Under the pieces are notes generated by a model. The model ran no database searches, was not told the DNA's origin, and saw only the letters and a program-made list of their open reading frames with translations. Below are positions 35,201 to 47,400 of a stretch of DNA of 64,000 nt, piece by piece. Source of the DNA: JBAXPV01 sp037132075 (GTDB lineage: Bacteria; Bacteroidota; Bacteroidia; Bacteroidales; CAIXZF01). Made by a program: the position numbers and the translations under genes. The stretch covers positions 62,001 through 126,000 of the forward strand of contig JBAXPV010000004.1 of NCBI GenBank assembly GCA_037132075.1, given 5' to 3'. Numbering within the stretch: position 1 is the stretch's first letter; each line of letters opens with the position of its first letter.

Positions 35201-38200
35201 AAGACTAATTTGAGGTGCTGGAATGATCTGTACAATGCCATTGGTAAATTGTGATGGCAAGGTGTTGAAGTTGAGATCTTGGTATTCGCAATTGCCAGGT
35301 GTTAAAACATCCCAGCTAAAAGTAGCCGCAACATTTGAAGTGGTAAACTTGAGGTTCATGAGAAAACCGTTACCAATATTTATGGGGCTTACATTGAAGT
35401 AAGAGATCTTAACATGGTCGGCATTGGCGTTAACACTTAGGAAAGCTGCATCAAGGAGCGGGTTTACGTCCTGGAAGCCTGCAAAAGTCACGCCAGCACT
35501 GTAGTCAAGCGTAAGAGATAATGCTGCTACATCATTGAAATTACCAACTTCAATAGGAATAAGAACGTCGCCATTGGCACAAGTGTTTATTGAACCAGCC
35601 GTTGTTACTATATCTGAAATGGTATTCAAGGTGGCATAAGCAGAAACAGCAGCAGGCTCGCATTGACCGGAAGCAACCAGATGGTAAAGGTTTCCACTCA
35701 TCGTAGCACTAATATTAGTTATATTCAGTTGCTCAGAATTAACTCCTGAGTAATGAGCGTCATTCATTAAATCTGCCCATGACAATCCTCCGTTATCAGA
35801 AACCTGCCATTGAAAACTAGTTGCATTAGCTGTCGTAGCCATAAAGGAAGCATTGCCCCCAATACTGGAAGTGGCATCAGAAGGGTCAAAAATGACATAA
35901 ACAATTGAAATTACAGTAATCTCGATTGATTTCTCGTTGGTGCAATTGTCGGCGTTAGTGTAGGTATAGGTTACAAGATAAGTACCTGGTCCAACTGATG
36001 ATGCGACAAATTGATTTCCGCTGACGCCAAGTCCTGAAAATGTTCCACCCATAGGTGAGGCGATAAGCTCAAAGCCACTATTATTCGAACAGACAGGAGC
36101 AACGGGCTCAAATGTAATCTCTGGCAAAGGAGAAACAACAACAGTAAGAACGATATTTGGTGTGATGGTACAAGAATTTGCATCTGTCACTGCGGCAAGA
36201 CTATATTCTGTAGTTATTTGAGGCGCGTCAGTAAGCTGTAAAGTGTCATTCGTAATGAAATCATAAGAATTACCTCCCGTGCTCATAAATAAATGATAAG
36301 GGGCCGTTCCTCCTGAAACAACAACTGTGAAGTCAGCAATAGAACCAGGGCAAATTGAACTTGATGCAGTAAAACTTGCAATTGGAAGTGTCAGAACTGT
36401 GGCTTCACTGGAAACTGTTTGGGAACAACCATTTACATCGGTCAAATTATAAGTAATAGTATGTACCCCAGGACCAGCAACAGCAGGATTGAACCGATAA
36501 CCGTCAATAGCCAGCGAAACACCGGTTCCACTAAAGGTTCCGCCTAAGCCATTGTCGCTGAGAATGAACGGTTCTGCATTGGCACAAAATGGTCCGATTG
36601 GGTTAAATACCAGGTCAAGCATGTCATTAACGGTAATGTCCTGCGTGGCAGAAGCAACACAGCCATTAACATTCGTATAGGTATAGGTAACAGTGAAGGT
36701 TCCCACACCAGAGACACTTGCCAGGAATTGGTCATTTTCAACGCCGATTCCGCTGAAAGTTCCGCCTGATGGCGTGGCACTTAAAGCCAGGGGACCTGCA
36801 TTTCTGCAAACGCTGGCCAGTGGATTGAAAGTGATTGCTGTATTTTGATAAACAGTAATAAGGACACTTATTATATTGGAGCATCCAGCTCCAGTCGGTT
36901 CAGTGTAAGTATACGTTACTTCCCAGGTACCAGGACCTGCCAGGGCAGGGTCAAAGGTATTCCCGACAACACCGGTTCCTGTAAATACGCCTCCCTGAGG
37001 AGATACAACAAAAGCCACTGGCTCACTGCTTGCGCATAAATTAGGAACAGCATTGATCGAAATGATTGGAAGTGATTCTACTACAATGTTTTGAGTGGTA
37101 GCGTTTGTACAACCATTCTCTGTATAGGTATAGGTGATAACATGAGATCCGGGACCTGCCGTTGCAGGAGTAAAAACACCGTTGGTGATACCGGCTCCAC
37201 TATAAGTTCCATCTACAGGCAAGCCTCCTGTTAATCCAAAGGCTTGAGCGTTAATACAAGTATTTGAAAATGGACTCAAGGTGACAGTAGGGCCAGCTGA
37301 TACCAGGATCGTTGCATTGCCGGTCATATTTGAATTACCACATGAGTTTAACCCTGTTGCAGTGTAAATACCAGGAGAACTGAAGTTTCCAAAATTAAGG
37401 GCATAGCCAGTACCAGCTATTGGAGTCCCAATTGGATTCCCTTCCAGATGTAGCTGGTAAGCAGCACCTAATTCACTATTTGCTAAGCCGATAGAAAGGG
37501 GTGCTCCACCAGAGCAAATACTTCCACCCCCGCTAACGTCATAGGCCAAGGGGCCACTGGAAAGTGTGGTGGTCGTTATTTTATTAACATTGTTGTTCGT
37601 GCAGGTAGCTGTTGAGACAGAAACTAAATGCCAGCTTGTACTGCTTGATATGTTTTGTGTAAAAGTATAAGGATCATTAGAAGTTGTGATTGTAACATTT
37701 GGATTCACACCATCATTATATACAATGGTATATGGTGGAGTGCCTGCCGTGAAATCAACGCTAACAGTCGAATTGGTTCCAGAACAAACCGAAGCTGTGC
37801 TTGTGAAATCAGCATTCGGTAATGCAGCAGTGATACCTCCATTGAACCAGGTGACATCATACGGATAACCGTTGTCGTCAGAGATTTCACAAGCTCCTTG
37901 CGATGCAGCAGAAAGATCCCAGTTAAGATTCGAAGAGCCATTCACCGTAAATTTAACGATGAAAATAGAATCACCATCGGGGAACGATGCTATTGGAGAC
38001 AGACTAAACCATGAGAATATAATCTTGTTGGGGGTTGCCGCAGGATTGTTGACCAACGGAGATGTTCCACTGGCAACAATAGTAGCGCTTGAAGTAAATC
38101 CGGTATAGGTTAAAACACTGTTGTTAAACATGAGAGACAAGGAAATAGATCCAACCCAACTGTTTAAATTGTGTACAGTGATTGGAACTTTAACGTTAGT

Positions 38201-38320
38201 TGTTCCGGGGCATACACTCATATTACCTACATGGACGGTTGGGTTTTGTGCAAATGCACTTCCTATCCCGCAGATGGTCAACATGAGCATCACTAAAATT
38301 GAGAGAAGCTTTGTTTTCAT
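32231..38320 (-). CDS. 2029-aa cohesin/dockerin-type surface scaffold, T9SS type A
   Basis: Secreted multi-module protein. Signal peptide MKTKLLSILVMLMLTICGIG to about residue 24. Cohesin-like module 1 spans about 25-163 (SVCPGTTNVKVPITV, FSWFSLSP). Eleven Ig-like modules of about 80 aa follow in two blocks of five and six, each with FC or VC, GGTFSGxGV, AGxGTxTITYTYT and GC. Between the blocks lie an Ig domain and cohesin-like module 2 (about 903-1032, TTAGSINTCANGDVLIPIEV, PGNCEYQD). Then come a PKD domain, a carboxypeptidase-regulatory-like fold (about 1643-1705), a dockerin-like module (about 1710-1762; loop GDVTGNAKITANDALSVLRR), a C-terminal cohesin-like module (about 1818-1940) and a type A T9SS domain (SYPNPVSNSATFSY, AQGIYFSRIT). 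No enzyme is present, so a scaffold or adhesin role is inferred. An IS element lies 16 bp downstream. Confidence 0.83.
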   Translation of the reverse strand: MKTKLLSILVMLMLTICGIGSAFAQNPTVHVGNMSVCPGTTNVKVPITVHNLNSWVGSISLSLMFNNSVLTYTGFTSSATIVASGTSPLVNNPAATPNKIIFSWFSLSPIASFPDGDSIFIVKFTVNGSSNLNWDLSAASQGACEISDDNGYPYDVTWFNGGITAALPNADFTSTASVCSGTNSTVSVDFTAGTPPYTIVYNDGVNPNVTITTSNDPYTFTQNISSSTSWHLVSVSTATCTNNNVNKITTTTLSSGPLAYDVSGGGSICSGGAPLSIGLANSELGAAYQLHLEGNPIGTPIAGTGYALNFGNFSSPGIYTATGLNSCGNSNMTGNATILVSAGPTVTLSPFSNTCINAQAFGLTGGLPVDGTYSGAGITNGVFTPATAGPGSHVITYTYTENGCTNATTQNIVVESLPIISINAVPNLCASSEPVAFVVSPQGGVFTGTGVVGNTFDPALAGPGTWEVTYTYTEPTGAGCSNIISVLITVYQNTAITFNPLASVCRNAGPLALSATPSGGTFSGIGVENDQFLASVSGVGTFTVTYTYTNVNGCVASATQDITVNDMLDLVFNPIGPFCANAEPFILSDNGLGGTFSGTGVSLAIDGYRFNPAVAGPGVHTITYNLTDVNGCSQTVSSEATVLTLPIASFTASSSICPGSIADFTVVVSGGTAPYHLFMSTGGNSYDFITNDTLQLTDAPQITTEYSLAAVTDANSCTITPNIVLTVVVSPLPEITFEPVAPVCSNNSGFELIASPMGGTFSGLGVSGNQFVASSVGPGTYLVTYTYTNADNCTNEKSIEITVISIVYVIFDPSDATSSIGGNASFMATTANATSFQWQVSDNGGLSWADLMNDAHYSGVNSEQLNITNISATMSGNLYHLVASGQCEPAAVSAYATLNTISDIVTTAGSINTCANGDVLIPIEVGNFNDVAALSLTLDYSAGVTFAGFQDVNPLLDAAFLSVNANADHVKISYFNVSPINIGNGFLMNLKFTTSNVAATFSWDVLTPGNCEYQDLNFNTLPSQFTNGIVQIIPAPQISLTSVGPVCEHSAPLILSALPAGGTFSGDGVSDGWFYPEVVGAGTWNVTYSYNYGQTCTASASQNISVLALPVVGLTAIGPFCELDAPLALNGSPAGGVYSGAGVVNGMFSPAAAGQGVHMISYTYTTAEGCSASSATEVTVNELPQITFEPLGSVCSNSISIDLVAYPEGGTFSGPGITGNSFSPGTAGVGTFTLVYTYTNINGCTNSGSSTITVNDSPGIGFGPLADVCVNADAVTLWAIPAGGTFSGTGVIGGIFYPSIAGPGTFLIVYSYTSAENCSSLAVEPITVHALPQVTINAIAALCTTASPVQLSGSPVGGVFSGPGVAAGNFNPAVAGQGTHTITYTYTDLNGCSNSASTQVSVISLDNVSLNASSTDVCADAALVLLTGSPAGGTYSGTGVVGNHFNPQSGAGVYTVSYNYTNPSGCSGSASVAITVNALPIVFNVGGGGSFCSGGAGANVSLSGSQSGVVYTLYLNGTSTSTHLNGNGNALSFANITTVGSYSIHAASATCSAVMNGSASITINSGLSINAGNDVTINTGGNTSLTAATIGGTAPYTYLWTPGTGLNNASLPTVTASPLVSTLYAVMVMDALGCMGSDDVMVNVIVPQNNLSGTVTYPNLQASPLPNVKLTLHDVSGVNADLITYTDASGHYSFLDLAHANYVINASYSHVWGGGNAADGLMMLRHFTGLNTLTGLKLQAGDVTGNAKITANDALSVLRRFLGTLANFAPVGDWAFDQPAVTINGLGNQLVNFQGLCTGDVNADYNITGAKTAPSINVREEGLVTLSNGKVELPVIARENMSVGSFSMTMTLPSNLELNSVQVMGDNSNLAYHVNGNELKIGWFSLEPMNLTVGQSLLTLNLSVKPGFNGTSIQVDGNSVLTDEMATTISNASLMIPKISTTSTDLNFISYPNPVSNSATFSYTLAEAGKTQLKIFNSLGETISVITDEFQEAGFHSIVFDACRLAQGIYFSRITVNGITETKMITINR

Positions 38321-38367
38321 AGAGCTGAGTTTAATTGATTAATTGATTGAATTAATATCGCTAAAAA

Positions 38368-38414
38368 AAGGCACCACAACGGATTTGTTCATTATGAACT
38401 TCCTGTGGTGCCTT
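38368..38414 (-). terminator. Terminator of the 4432-aa gene
   Basis: AAGGCACCACA (38368-38378) pairs perfectly with TGTGGTGCCTT (38404-38414) and is flanked by A and T runs. It lies 36 bp after the giant gene's stop and before the next gene's start, so the two are probably separate transcripts. Confidence 0.75.
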
Positions 38415-38449
38415 CTTTATTAAGTGTTATTTCAATACCGGTTCAAAAA

Positions 38450-41400
38450 CTACCGGGTGATGACCATCCTCTTTGACTGTTCGTAATTATTAGATTTGCC
38501 ATCTAAACGCAATCTGTAAGTGTAAACACCCTGTTGTAAATAAAGTTCATCAAGGCTTACAATGTAAGAACCTGCATCCTGACTGGCATTAACAATATCT
38601 GCAACTTTTTCTCCAAGCAGGTTAAACACACTCAGGCTTACTTTTCCGCTTTCTGGAATTGTATAGTTGATTGTGGTGAACTGCTTGAATGGGTTTGGAT
38701 AGTTATTACCCAGGGAGAAAATACCGGAGATTAACTGAAGCTTAGGCATGGTTAATACACTTTGGTCAAGGACATTGGCCGTTGGATCACCCAATTGGCT
38801 TTCTGCTTCAATGGTGAAATTCAGATTACTGATAGCGTTGATATCTTTTACTTTCACGTTGAGAGTAAACAGAATGTCGTTATCAACTAATACCAGTCCT
38901 TCAAGATTGTACCATTCAATGGAGAGTTTTCCGTCAAGTACCTGGTAAACGAGATTGGTGGTTTTGCTGTCACCACCAACTTTTACACCAACAATATCAA
39001 TGGCATTGGCTGGGAAGTCAATAACAAGAGAGGCAGCGCCTAAAGCAAGATTCTGACCGGCACGAATTGGTAATTCAAATTCTTTATCATTCGAAATAGT
39101 CAGGCTTCCACGTGTCTCAAGATTCACACTTGGACTAACTTTAAGTGCAGGGATATTCGTGTTGGAACCGTTGATATCGCCAAAACATAAGGCTTTAAAA
39201 TCAACAGTTAAGTTGCCATTATTTACAACGGCAGTTTTCTTTTCGAAGATCCAATCGCCAACAACAAAGCTATTAACGAGGAGTACTGATCTGCGCATTA
39301 CCAGAAGAGCATCTGCAGCATTCACAACACCATCACCATTCAGATCGCCAGCCAATAACCTAAGTCCGGTTAATGGTTGTAATCCGACGAAGTGACGAGC
39401 CATCAACAAAGCATCAACAGAGTTTCCACCACCCCATGCTTTGGAACATGAGCCGCTGAGTGTGTAGGTTCCGTTAGCCAGGGTATTGAACCCATAGGAT
39501 CCCGCAACGTCAGTAAGTGTTGTGCTCAATGTAACATTGGATTGTTTCAGTATTACATTGGTGTTCTTCATTGGTGAATTCAGAACGTTGTCATAGGTCA
39601 CAAAACCGTTGATGTTATATCCCAATGGTGTGCTGGAAACAGTAACAACTACCTGGTCAGTACCTGTACAACCGATGTTGTCAGTAACCAATAAGGTATA
39701 GGTTGTTGTTACAGCCGGAGAAGCAAGAGGATTAAGACTGGCTGCGTTATTTAAGCCAGTGGCAGGAGTCCAGAGATAAGTGTAAGGAGCATGACCACCA
39801 CTAACAGTTGCATTCAAAGGAGTAATCATTCCAACATTAATAACCTTATCAGGGCCAGCACTAACAACAGGAGCTGCATTTACAACAACAAGAGCATTGT
39901 CCGTTGATGAGCAACCTTTGGAGTCGGTAACAAGAAGCTGATAGAAAGTTGTGGTTTGTGGAGTGGCAATTGGATTAAGTACATTGGCACTGCTGAGGCC
40001 GGATGCAGGAGTCCAGTTGTAGAGATAGGGAGCCGTTCCGCCATTAACAGTTGCATTTAATGTAGTGCTTGTTCCCTGACAAACGATAGTATATCCACCA
40101 CCATAAACATTAGGTAAAGGGTTAATGGTGATATGCACACTCCCGGCTAACCAATTGTTACAACCAGTTCCTGGGTTCATGGCATAAACAGTATAATCAC
40201 CGGCAAGGTGCTGTAGACCGAAGTTTAGGATAGATCCTGTACCTGTTAATACTTGGCCAGTTGCCACGCCATTCAGATAGAGATAATACTGGAATCCAGT
40301 TTGTGACCCACCTGTTCCAACGTTCAGACCATTGCCACCGGCACAATATTCGCCACCACCAAATACCGGGAAGGCAGTTGGAAGCTGGTTAACAAGAATC
40401 TGGGTTGAAGCAGAATTGATACAAGCGTTGCCATCAGCATAAGTATAAGTTACGGTCCATGTTCCTGCTCCTGCAATAGAAGGATTGAACATATTGCCAA
40501 CTACTCCAGTCCCGGAGAATGATCCGCCTGCTGGCGTTCCAGATAATAGAACAGGAGCATTGTTGCTGCAGAAAGGTCCGAAAGTTCCAATGTTAACAAC
40601 AGGAATAGGATTCACTAAAACAGTTGTTGTGCTAAAGTTTGTACATCCATTTCCATCAGAATAAGTGTAAGTGATGGTATGTGTTCCTAATCCGGCAATT
40701 GCTGGGTTAAACACATTGTTCACAACACCTGTTCCACTGAATGTGCCACCTGAAGGATGACCAACAAGGATATGGGCAGCACCATTGACGCAAATCGGTG
40801 CAACTGCATCGAGGCTGACAACAGGTAAAGGATTTACAACAACGCTGATCGTTTTAGAATTGCTACAACCAAACTGGTCAGTGTAGCTATAGCTTACAGG
40901 CCATGTTCCAACTCCAGCGGTAGCCGGGTTGAAATTATTCCCGCTAACACCGGCTCCACTAAAGGTTCCGCCACCAGGTAAGGCAGTCATGGTAAATGTA
41001 GCTGCATCAACACAGAATGGTCCGATGTTGTTATATGTAATCACAGGTAATGGATGAACAAGAAGACTTCCATTAACATAAGTTGAAGTGATATTATTAC
41101 CGTTTGAATTAATGTATTCACAGTTTGCAGGAGTTACAACATCCCATGTGAGGTTGGAGTTTCCACCGGTTGAACTGAAGATAAGGTTTAGCATCAGGCC
41201 GTTTCCAATATTCAGCGGATTTGCGTTGAAGTAGGCAATTTTTACCTGCCCACCAACTGCATTCACCATCAAGATATTTGGATCAAATAAGGAATTGGCA
41301 TTCTGATAACCTACATAAGTCAGGACAGAAGCATCATAATTTAGTGACAGCGATAAAGCACCAACACCAAGGAGATGTTCAACACTTACAGGAACAAGAA

Positions 41401-44400
41401 TCGCATTTCCTGCACATGAAGTTACCGTGCCGGCAATGGTCTTGATGATCGGTGTCACAGTCAAGGTAGCAGCTGTTGATACAGCATCAGGAGCACAAAG
41501 ACCAGAGGCAACCAAACGATACTGGTTTGCGCTCATGTCAAGTGTAATCCCTGTTAGTACCAGACTATTTGTAGTTACTCCAGCATAAACAGCGTTGTTT
41601 GTGAGATTCGACCAGCTAGATCCACCATCTGCAGAAACTTGCCACTGATATGAAGTTGCGTTGACCGCATTTCCATTGAAAGTAGCAGTACTGGTTTCGT
41701 CAAGCGTTACATTTACCGGATTAGAGGTAATAGCAGTAAGCATGTTGGCAACAACAGTTCCGTTAACATATTGTGAAGGTATAATAGAACTGGTGTTAAG
41801 ATTAACATACTCACAATTGCCTGGGGTTAGGTTATCCCATGTAAGGTTTGAGGTGCCGCCTGCTGAAGAGAAAATAAGGTCAAGAACCAGACCATCATCA
41901 AAATTAAGCGGAGTCAGACTGGAATAAGAAATCTTAATCTGACCACCAATGGCATTAACCAAAAGTAAGCTTGGGTCGATAGCCGCATTAAGGTTTTGAT
42001 AACCAATATAAGTCAAAGTAGTTGCATTGTAATCCAACGTAAGAGAAATTGCACCTACATGGTAAAGGTCTTGTACCGTAACAGGAACAATGAAGTTACT
42101 TCCAATACAATGTGTTACACTTCCGGCAGTCGTAATAATGCCTGGGTAAACTGTAAGTGTTGCAGGAGTGCCTGTTACAACCGGTGCACAGAAGCCGCTG
42201 GCTACAACTCGGAATTGATTCCCCGTTTGGTTAAGACTTACTGGTGAAATACTCAGTGTGTTGGTGTTGGCTCCGGAATAAGGAGCAGTGTTGCTAAGAT
42301 TTGTCCAGATTAAACCATCTGTAGAAACTTGCCACTGATAGGCCGTTGCATTGACAGCGTTTACACTAAAAGTTGCAGGATCATTTCCAACGTAGCTGAT
42401 AACATCAGCAGCCTGGGTTGTAATGGCGGTTAGCGGATAAATTACAACAGTGCCGTTAACATATTGTGAATTGATGACACTTGAATTGGAATAGTTAACA
42501 TACTCACAGTTACCTGCAGTAACATTGTCCCAAGTAAGGCTTGAGTTGCTGCCTGTCGATGCGAAAATAAGGCTGAGTAGTTGGCCATCTCCAAAGTTAA
42601 GTGGAGTCAGACTGGAATAAGAAATCTTTACCTGTCCGCCAATTGCATTTACCAATAATGAAGCAGGATCAATAGCTGGGTTAAGGTTCTGATAACCTAC
42701 ATAGGTTACATCAGCGCTATTGTAATTTAATGTTAATGAAATTGCACCAACATTATAAAGATGTTGAACACTTACTGGAACATTGAAATTACTTCCGGCA
42801 CACTGGTCAACACTGCCGATTGTTGTTAAAATTAAAGAGTAAACGGTAAGTGTCGCTGGATTACTGGTAGCAAAAAGAGTGCAGGTTCCATTTGCAATGG
42901 CACGATATTTATTGCCATTTAAACTCAGACTTAAATCAGCAATACCAAGTGTAGTGCTATTTGTTCCTGAATAAGGAGCTACGTTTGAAAGGTTTGCCCA
43001 GCTAGTACCCCCATCAGAAGATACTTGCCATTGGTAAGAGCTTGCGCCACTGGCAGCAACACTGAATGTTACAGGAGGTGCGCCAACGAAACTGGTTAGA
43101 TCTGAAGGTTGTGATGTGATAACTGGTGCAACAGCAGAAGAACTAACTGATCCATTAACGAAGGAGGACAGTAGAATGTTTCCGTCAAAATCATTATACT
43201 CACAATTCCCAGTTGTTGCAACATCCCAGGTTAAATTGGTGCTGCCACCATTATAATGGAACAGTAATTCAACCAAAGTAGCATCACCGAGGCTAAGTGG
43301 TGTAATCGAATACCATGAGAATTTAAATTCACCAGGAGTTCCGCTGATTAATGCGCTTGACATGGCTGGATTCAGGTTCTGGAAACCAGTATAGCTTAAC
43401 ACGGTGGTGTTATATCCTAAAGTCAGTGAGTTGGCTGCTACATTATAAAAATCGGTAACAGTAATTGGAACAACTATATCTGTACCAGGACAGATGCTCA
43501 TGCTTGGAGCATAAGTTGTCAGGTTAAAAGGTACTACCGGAAGAACTGTTAAAGTAGCAGCATTTGAAGTAGCTGAACAAACATTATTGATAACATCACA
43601 ACGGAATTTGTATCCGTTCAACAGGTACAATGCATTGGTGATTCCAAGGTCTGCTGTTGTTGCTCCACTATAAAAACCACCATTTGCCAGGTTTGACCAG
43701 CTAGTGCCACCATTGGTGCTGATTTGCCACTGATAAGAAGTTGCAGGGCTCACAACCACATGGAATGATGTATTGTCATGATGGTTAACAGTGACATTAG
43801 CAGGCTGGCTGCTGAATGCCGGTACGGTGCCATTAGGACCAACTGAACCATTTACAAAGCTTGCAGGAAGGATATTTCCATCAAAATCATCATACTCGTT
43901 ATTTCCTGCTACAGTCAGATCCCAGGTCAGGTTTGAAGTGCCACCAAGGTAGGTGAAGTCAAGATCAAGGATTTTTGCATTCCCAATATTAATAGGAGTG
44001 ATGCTATACCATGACATTCTCCATTCGCCGCTTATGTTGAAAATATTTAAACTTCCGGTCGTAAGTTGTGCGTCTAGGTTATGGTATCCTGTATAAGTAA
44101 GAACTGATGGATCATATTTTAAATCAAGTGATAAAGCTGCAATGTTGTAGATGTACTGGCCATTAACCGGAACCACAATTGCATTCTGAGGACATCCCAA
44201 TGTATTGCCTGCCGTTGTTATAATTGGCGCTATAAAAGGAGTTACAGTCAGAGAAGCAACTGAAGAATACATGGAACAGTTGTCGCCACCAACCCATACT
44301 TTATATTTCAACCCATTCATAGAAATGCTTGCCGGGGTGATCGAAAGATTTGCAGAGGTTGCACCACTGTAGTTGCCGCCATTGCTGATGGTATTCCAGG

Positions 44401-47400
44401 TGGTTCCACCATCTGGACTTACATACCACTGATAGGAAGTTGCATTGCTTGCAACAATACTGAATGAAGTATTTGTTCCGTCAACAACATTGGCAGAAAC
44501 AGGTTGACTACTGATTACAGGTTGGTTAGCGGCAGGTCCGATATGGCCATTGACGAAACTTGATGGTAAAATGTTCCCGTCAAAATCATCATATTCACAA
44601 TAACCAGGAACTGAAAGATCCCAAACAAGGTCAGTGCTTCCACCCATGTAGTTGAATTTCAGATCAAACAGTTTCCCTGATCCGAGATTAATTGGGCTAA
44701 TGCTATACCATGAGAATTTCCATACGCCAGGAAGTTCAAAAACATTCATATTTCCACCGGCTAACTGGGCATTCAGGTTCTCATAGGAAAGATAAGAAAT
44801 TACAGATGGATTGTAATTAAGACTCAGTGAGATAGCTGCAACGTTGTATAAGTTCTGAGCATTAACTGGTACGATTGCATCGATTCCGCTGCAAGCTGTT
44901 GTGCTTCCGGCAGTAGTGATAACAGTTCCACTCAATGGCATAACGTTTAGGTTGGCAGACTCAGAGGTAACGCCACAACCAGAGCCATTAATGATAACGC
45001 GATAATCGTAACCGTTCATTGTGATAGAGGCTGGGGTGATTTGCAGGTTTGCTGTGTTAACTCCTGAATAAATGCCGCCATCAGCAAGATTGGACCAGGT
45101 GCTGCCATTTGTACTAACTTGCCATTGGTAAGTTGTCGCATTTGAAGCAACTACGCTGAAAGAAGCATTGTTTCCGTCAATCACACTGGTATTCATCGGT
45201 TGAGAACTTACAACAGCAAGTGTTGCAGATGGACCAACATGACCATTAATATAAGAGGCTGCAACGACGTTGCCATCAAAATTGTCATATTCACAGTTAC
45301 CCGGATTAACAACATCCCATACCAGGTCACTGCTACCACCGAGGTAGTTGAATTTGAGGTCAAAAAGATTCCCTGAAGCAATATTGATAGGAGTGATGCT
45401 ATACCATGAGAATCTCCATTCACCCGGTAAGTTGAATGTATTGATACTGCCACCTGCTAACTGAGAATTTAGATTCTCATAGTCAACAAAAGCTAAAGAA
45501 GCAGGGTTGTATTGTAAGGTGAGCGAAATAGCAGCAATATTTGAAGCAAATTGAACACCAACAGGAACGAGGACATCAGAACCAGCACAAGCGCTTCCTG
45601 ACCCAGCTGTAGTGATAACTTCCTGAACAACACCCGTAACAGTTAACTTGGCTGAGGTTGAGGTTGCAGGACAGTTACCAGCATTAACAACACAACGATA
45701 ATAGGAGTTGGTCATACCAGCTGAAGCAGGTGTAATATGTAAAGTTGCCGTGTTTGATCCGCTATAAATTCCACCATTTGATAGATTGCCCCACGCAAAA
45801 CCATCAGTGCTTAATTGCCACTGGTAAGTGCTTGCATTGGTAGCCACAACATTGAAAGTTGCATTGTTTCCATCAGAAACGCTAACGTTGGAAGGTTGGC
45901 TGCTGATCATTGCCTGGTTTGGAACAGGACCCACATTGCCATTGACAAAAATTGCCGGAACTGGATTGCCATCTGCATTATCATATTCGCAATTTCCTGG
46001 ATGTACTAAATCCCAGCTGAGGTCAGTAGTGCCGCCCAGATAGTCAAAAGTAATATCAAAGAGGTTGCCTGATGATATGCTTATTGGTGTGATCTGATAC
46101 CAGGAAAACCGCCAGTCGCCTGCAACATTATTTACATTGATACTCCCGCCGGCTAATGCCGCATTTAAGTTGGTATAGCTGAGGTTGGCGATTACGCTAG
46201 GATCATAATTTACAGTCAATGAGATAGCAGAAACATTTGGCATGCCCGAAACGCTTACAGGTACACTACCACTCGTTCCGATACAAGCAGTGCTTGTTCC
46301 GGCTGTGGTGATGAAATCAACTGCAACTCCGTTAACACCTAAGACAGCTTGTTCGGAAACGCTTGACAGCTGACAAATGTTTTCTTTAACGACAGCACGG
46401 TAAAGGTTACCATTCATCGCCAGAGAAACTCCTGAGATTTGAAGGTTAGCAGTTTGAGTTCCGGTATAAGGTGATCCTTCAGGTATGTTATTCCAGCTGC
46501 TTGTATAAGTTTGCCACTGATAGCTTGTTGCACCGGTTGCGGTAAGGTGGAAGCTGGCATTTAATCCTGCATTTACGGTTGTATTAGCTGGCTGACTGGT
46601 AATAATCGGAGAATATCCAGATTGAGTGACACTGCCACTGAAAAAGGTTGAACTTAAAATAATGCTGTTTGCCCCTGATAATTCACAATTCCCAGGTGTG
46701 GACAAATCCCAGTTGAGGTTTGAATTGCCACCGCTGTATTGGAAAACAAGATTAAACAATACACCATTGCCAACATTACTTGAAGAAGTATTTACATAAT
46801 GTGATATGAAAATTGAATTGCTGGATGGATTCACCAGAAGGTTAGATGGGTCCAAGAGCCCGGCGTTAACATTCTCAACACCAACATAAGTAAGCGCACT
46901 GGCATTGAAGTTGAATACCATTGATATTGCGGCAACTCCATTGAAGTTGGAAACGTTGACAGGAATAGAGATTTGTCCGGGACAGAAATTCATCTGGTTA
47001 AAAGAAACTGTAGTATTTACAACAGAAGGAGTCACAGTTAATGTGGCTGAAGTTGTATTAACACTACATGATCCATTAGCAAGTGTACACCTGTATTGAT
47101 AAGTAGTTAAGCTGGCAGGAACTGAGGTCAGTGTTAATGTTGAAGTACCGGCTCCGGCGTAAATTCCTCCGTTGAGAACCGCAGTCCAGCTACTTCCACC
47201 ATTACTGCTCACATACCATGTATAGGTTGCTGCGTTTGTACCACTGGCATTGAAACTCGTATTTGCTCCTTCAAGAATATTTTGGTTCGTTGGATTTGAA
47301 ACAATTACCGGTGAAGAAATTAATACGATTGATACAGAATTAAAATTACTGTTGGTACAAGCACCAGCGCCTGTAGCAGTCACTGTATAGGTTCCTGCTA

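Noticed and set aside
41060..47030. CRISPR-like or satellite array
   Set aside because: The period is about 696 bp and the repeats encode protein modules in one frame; there are no short identical repeats with unique spacers.
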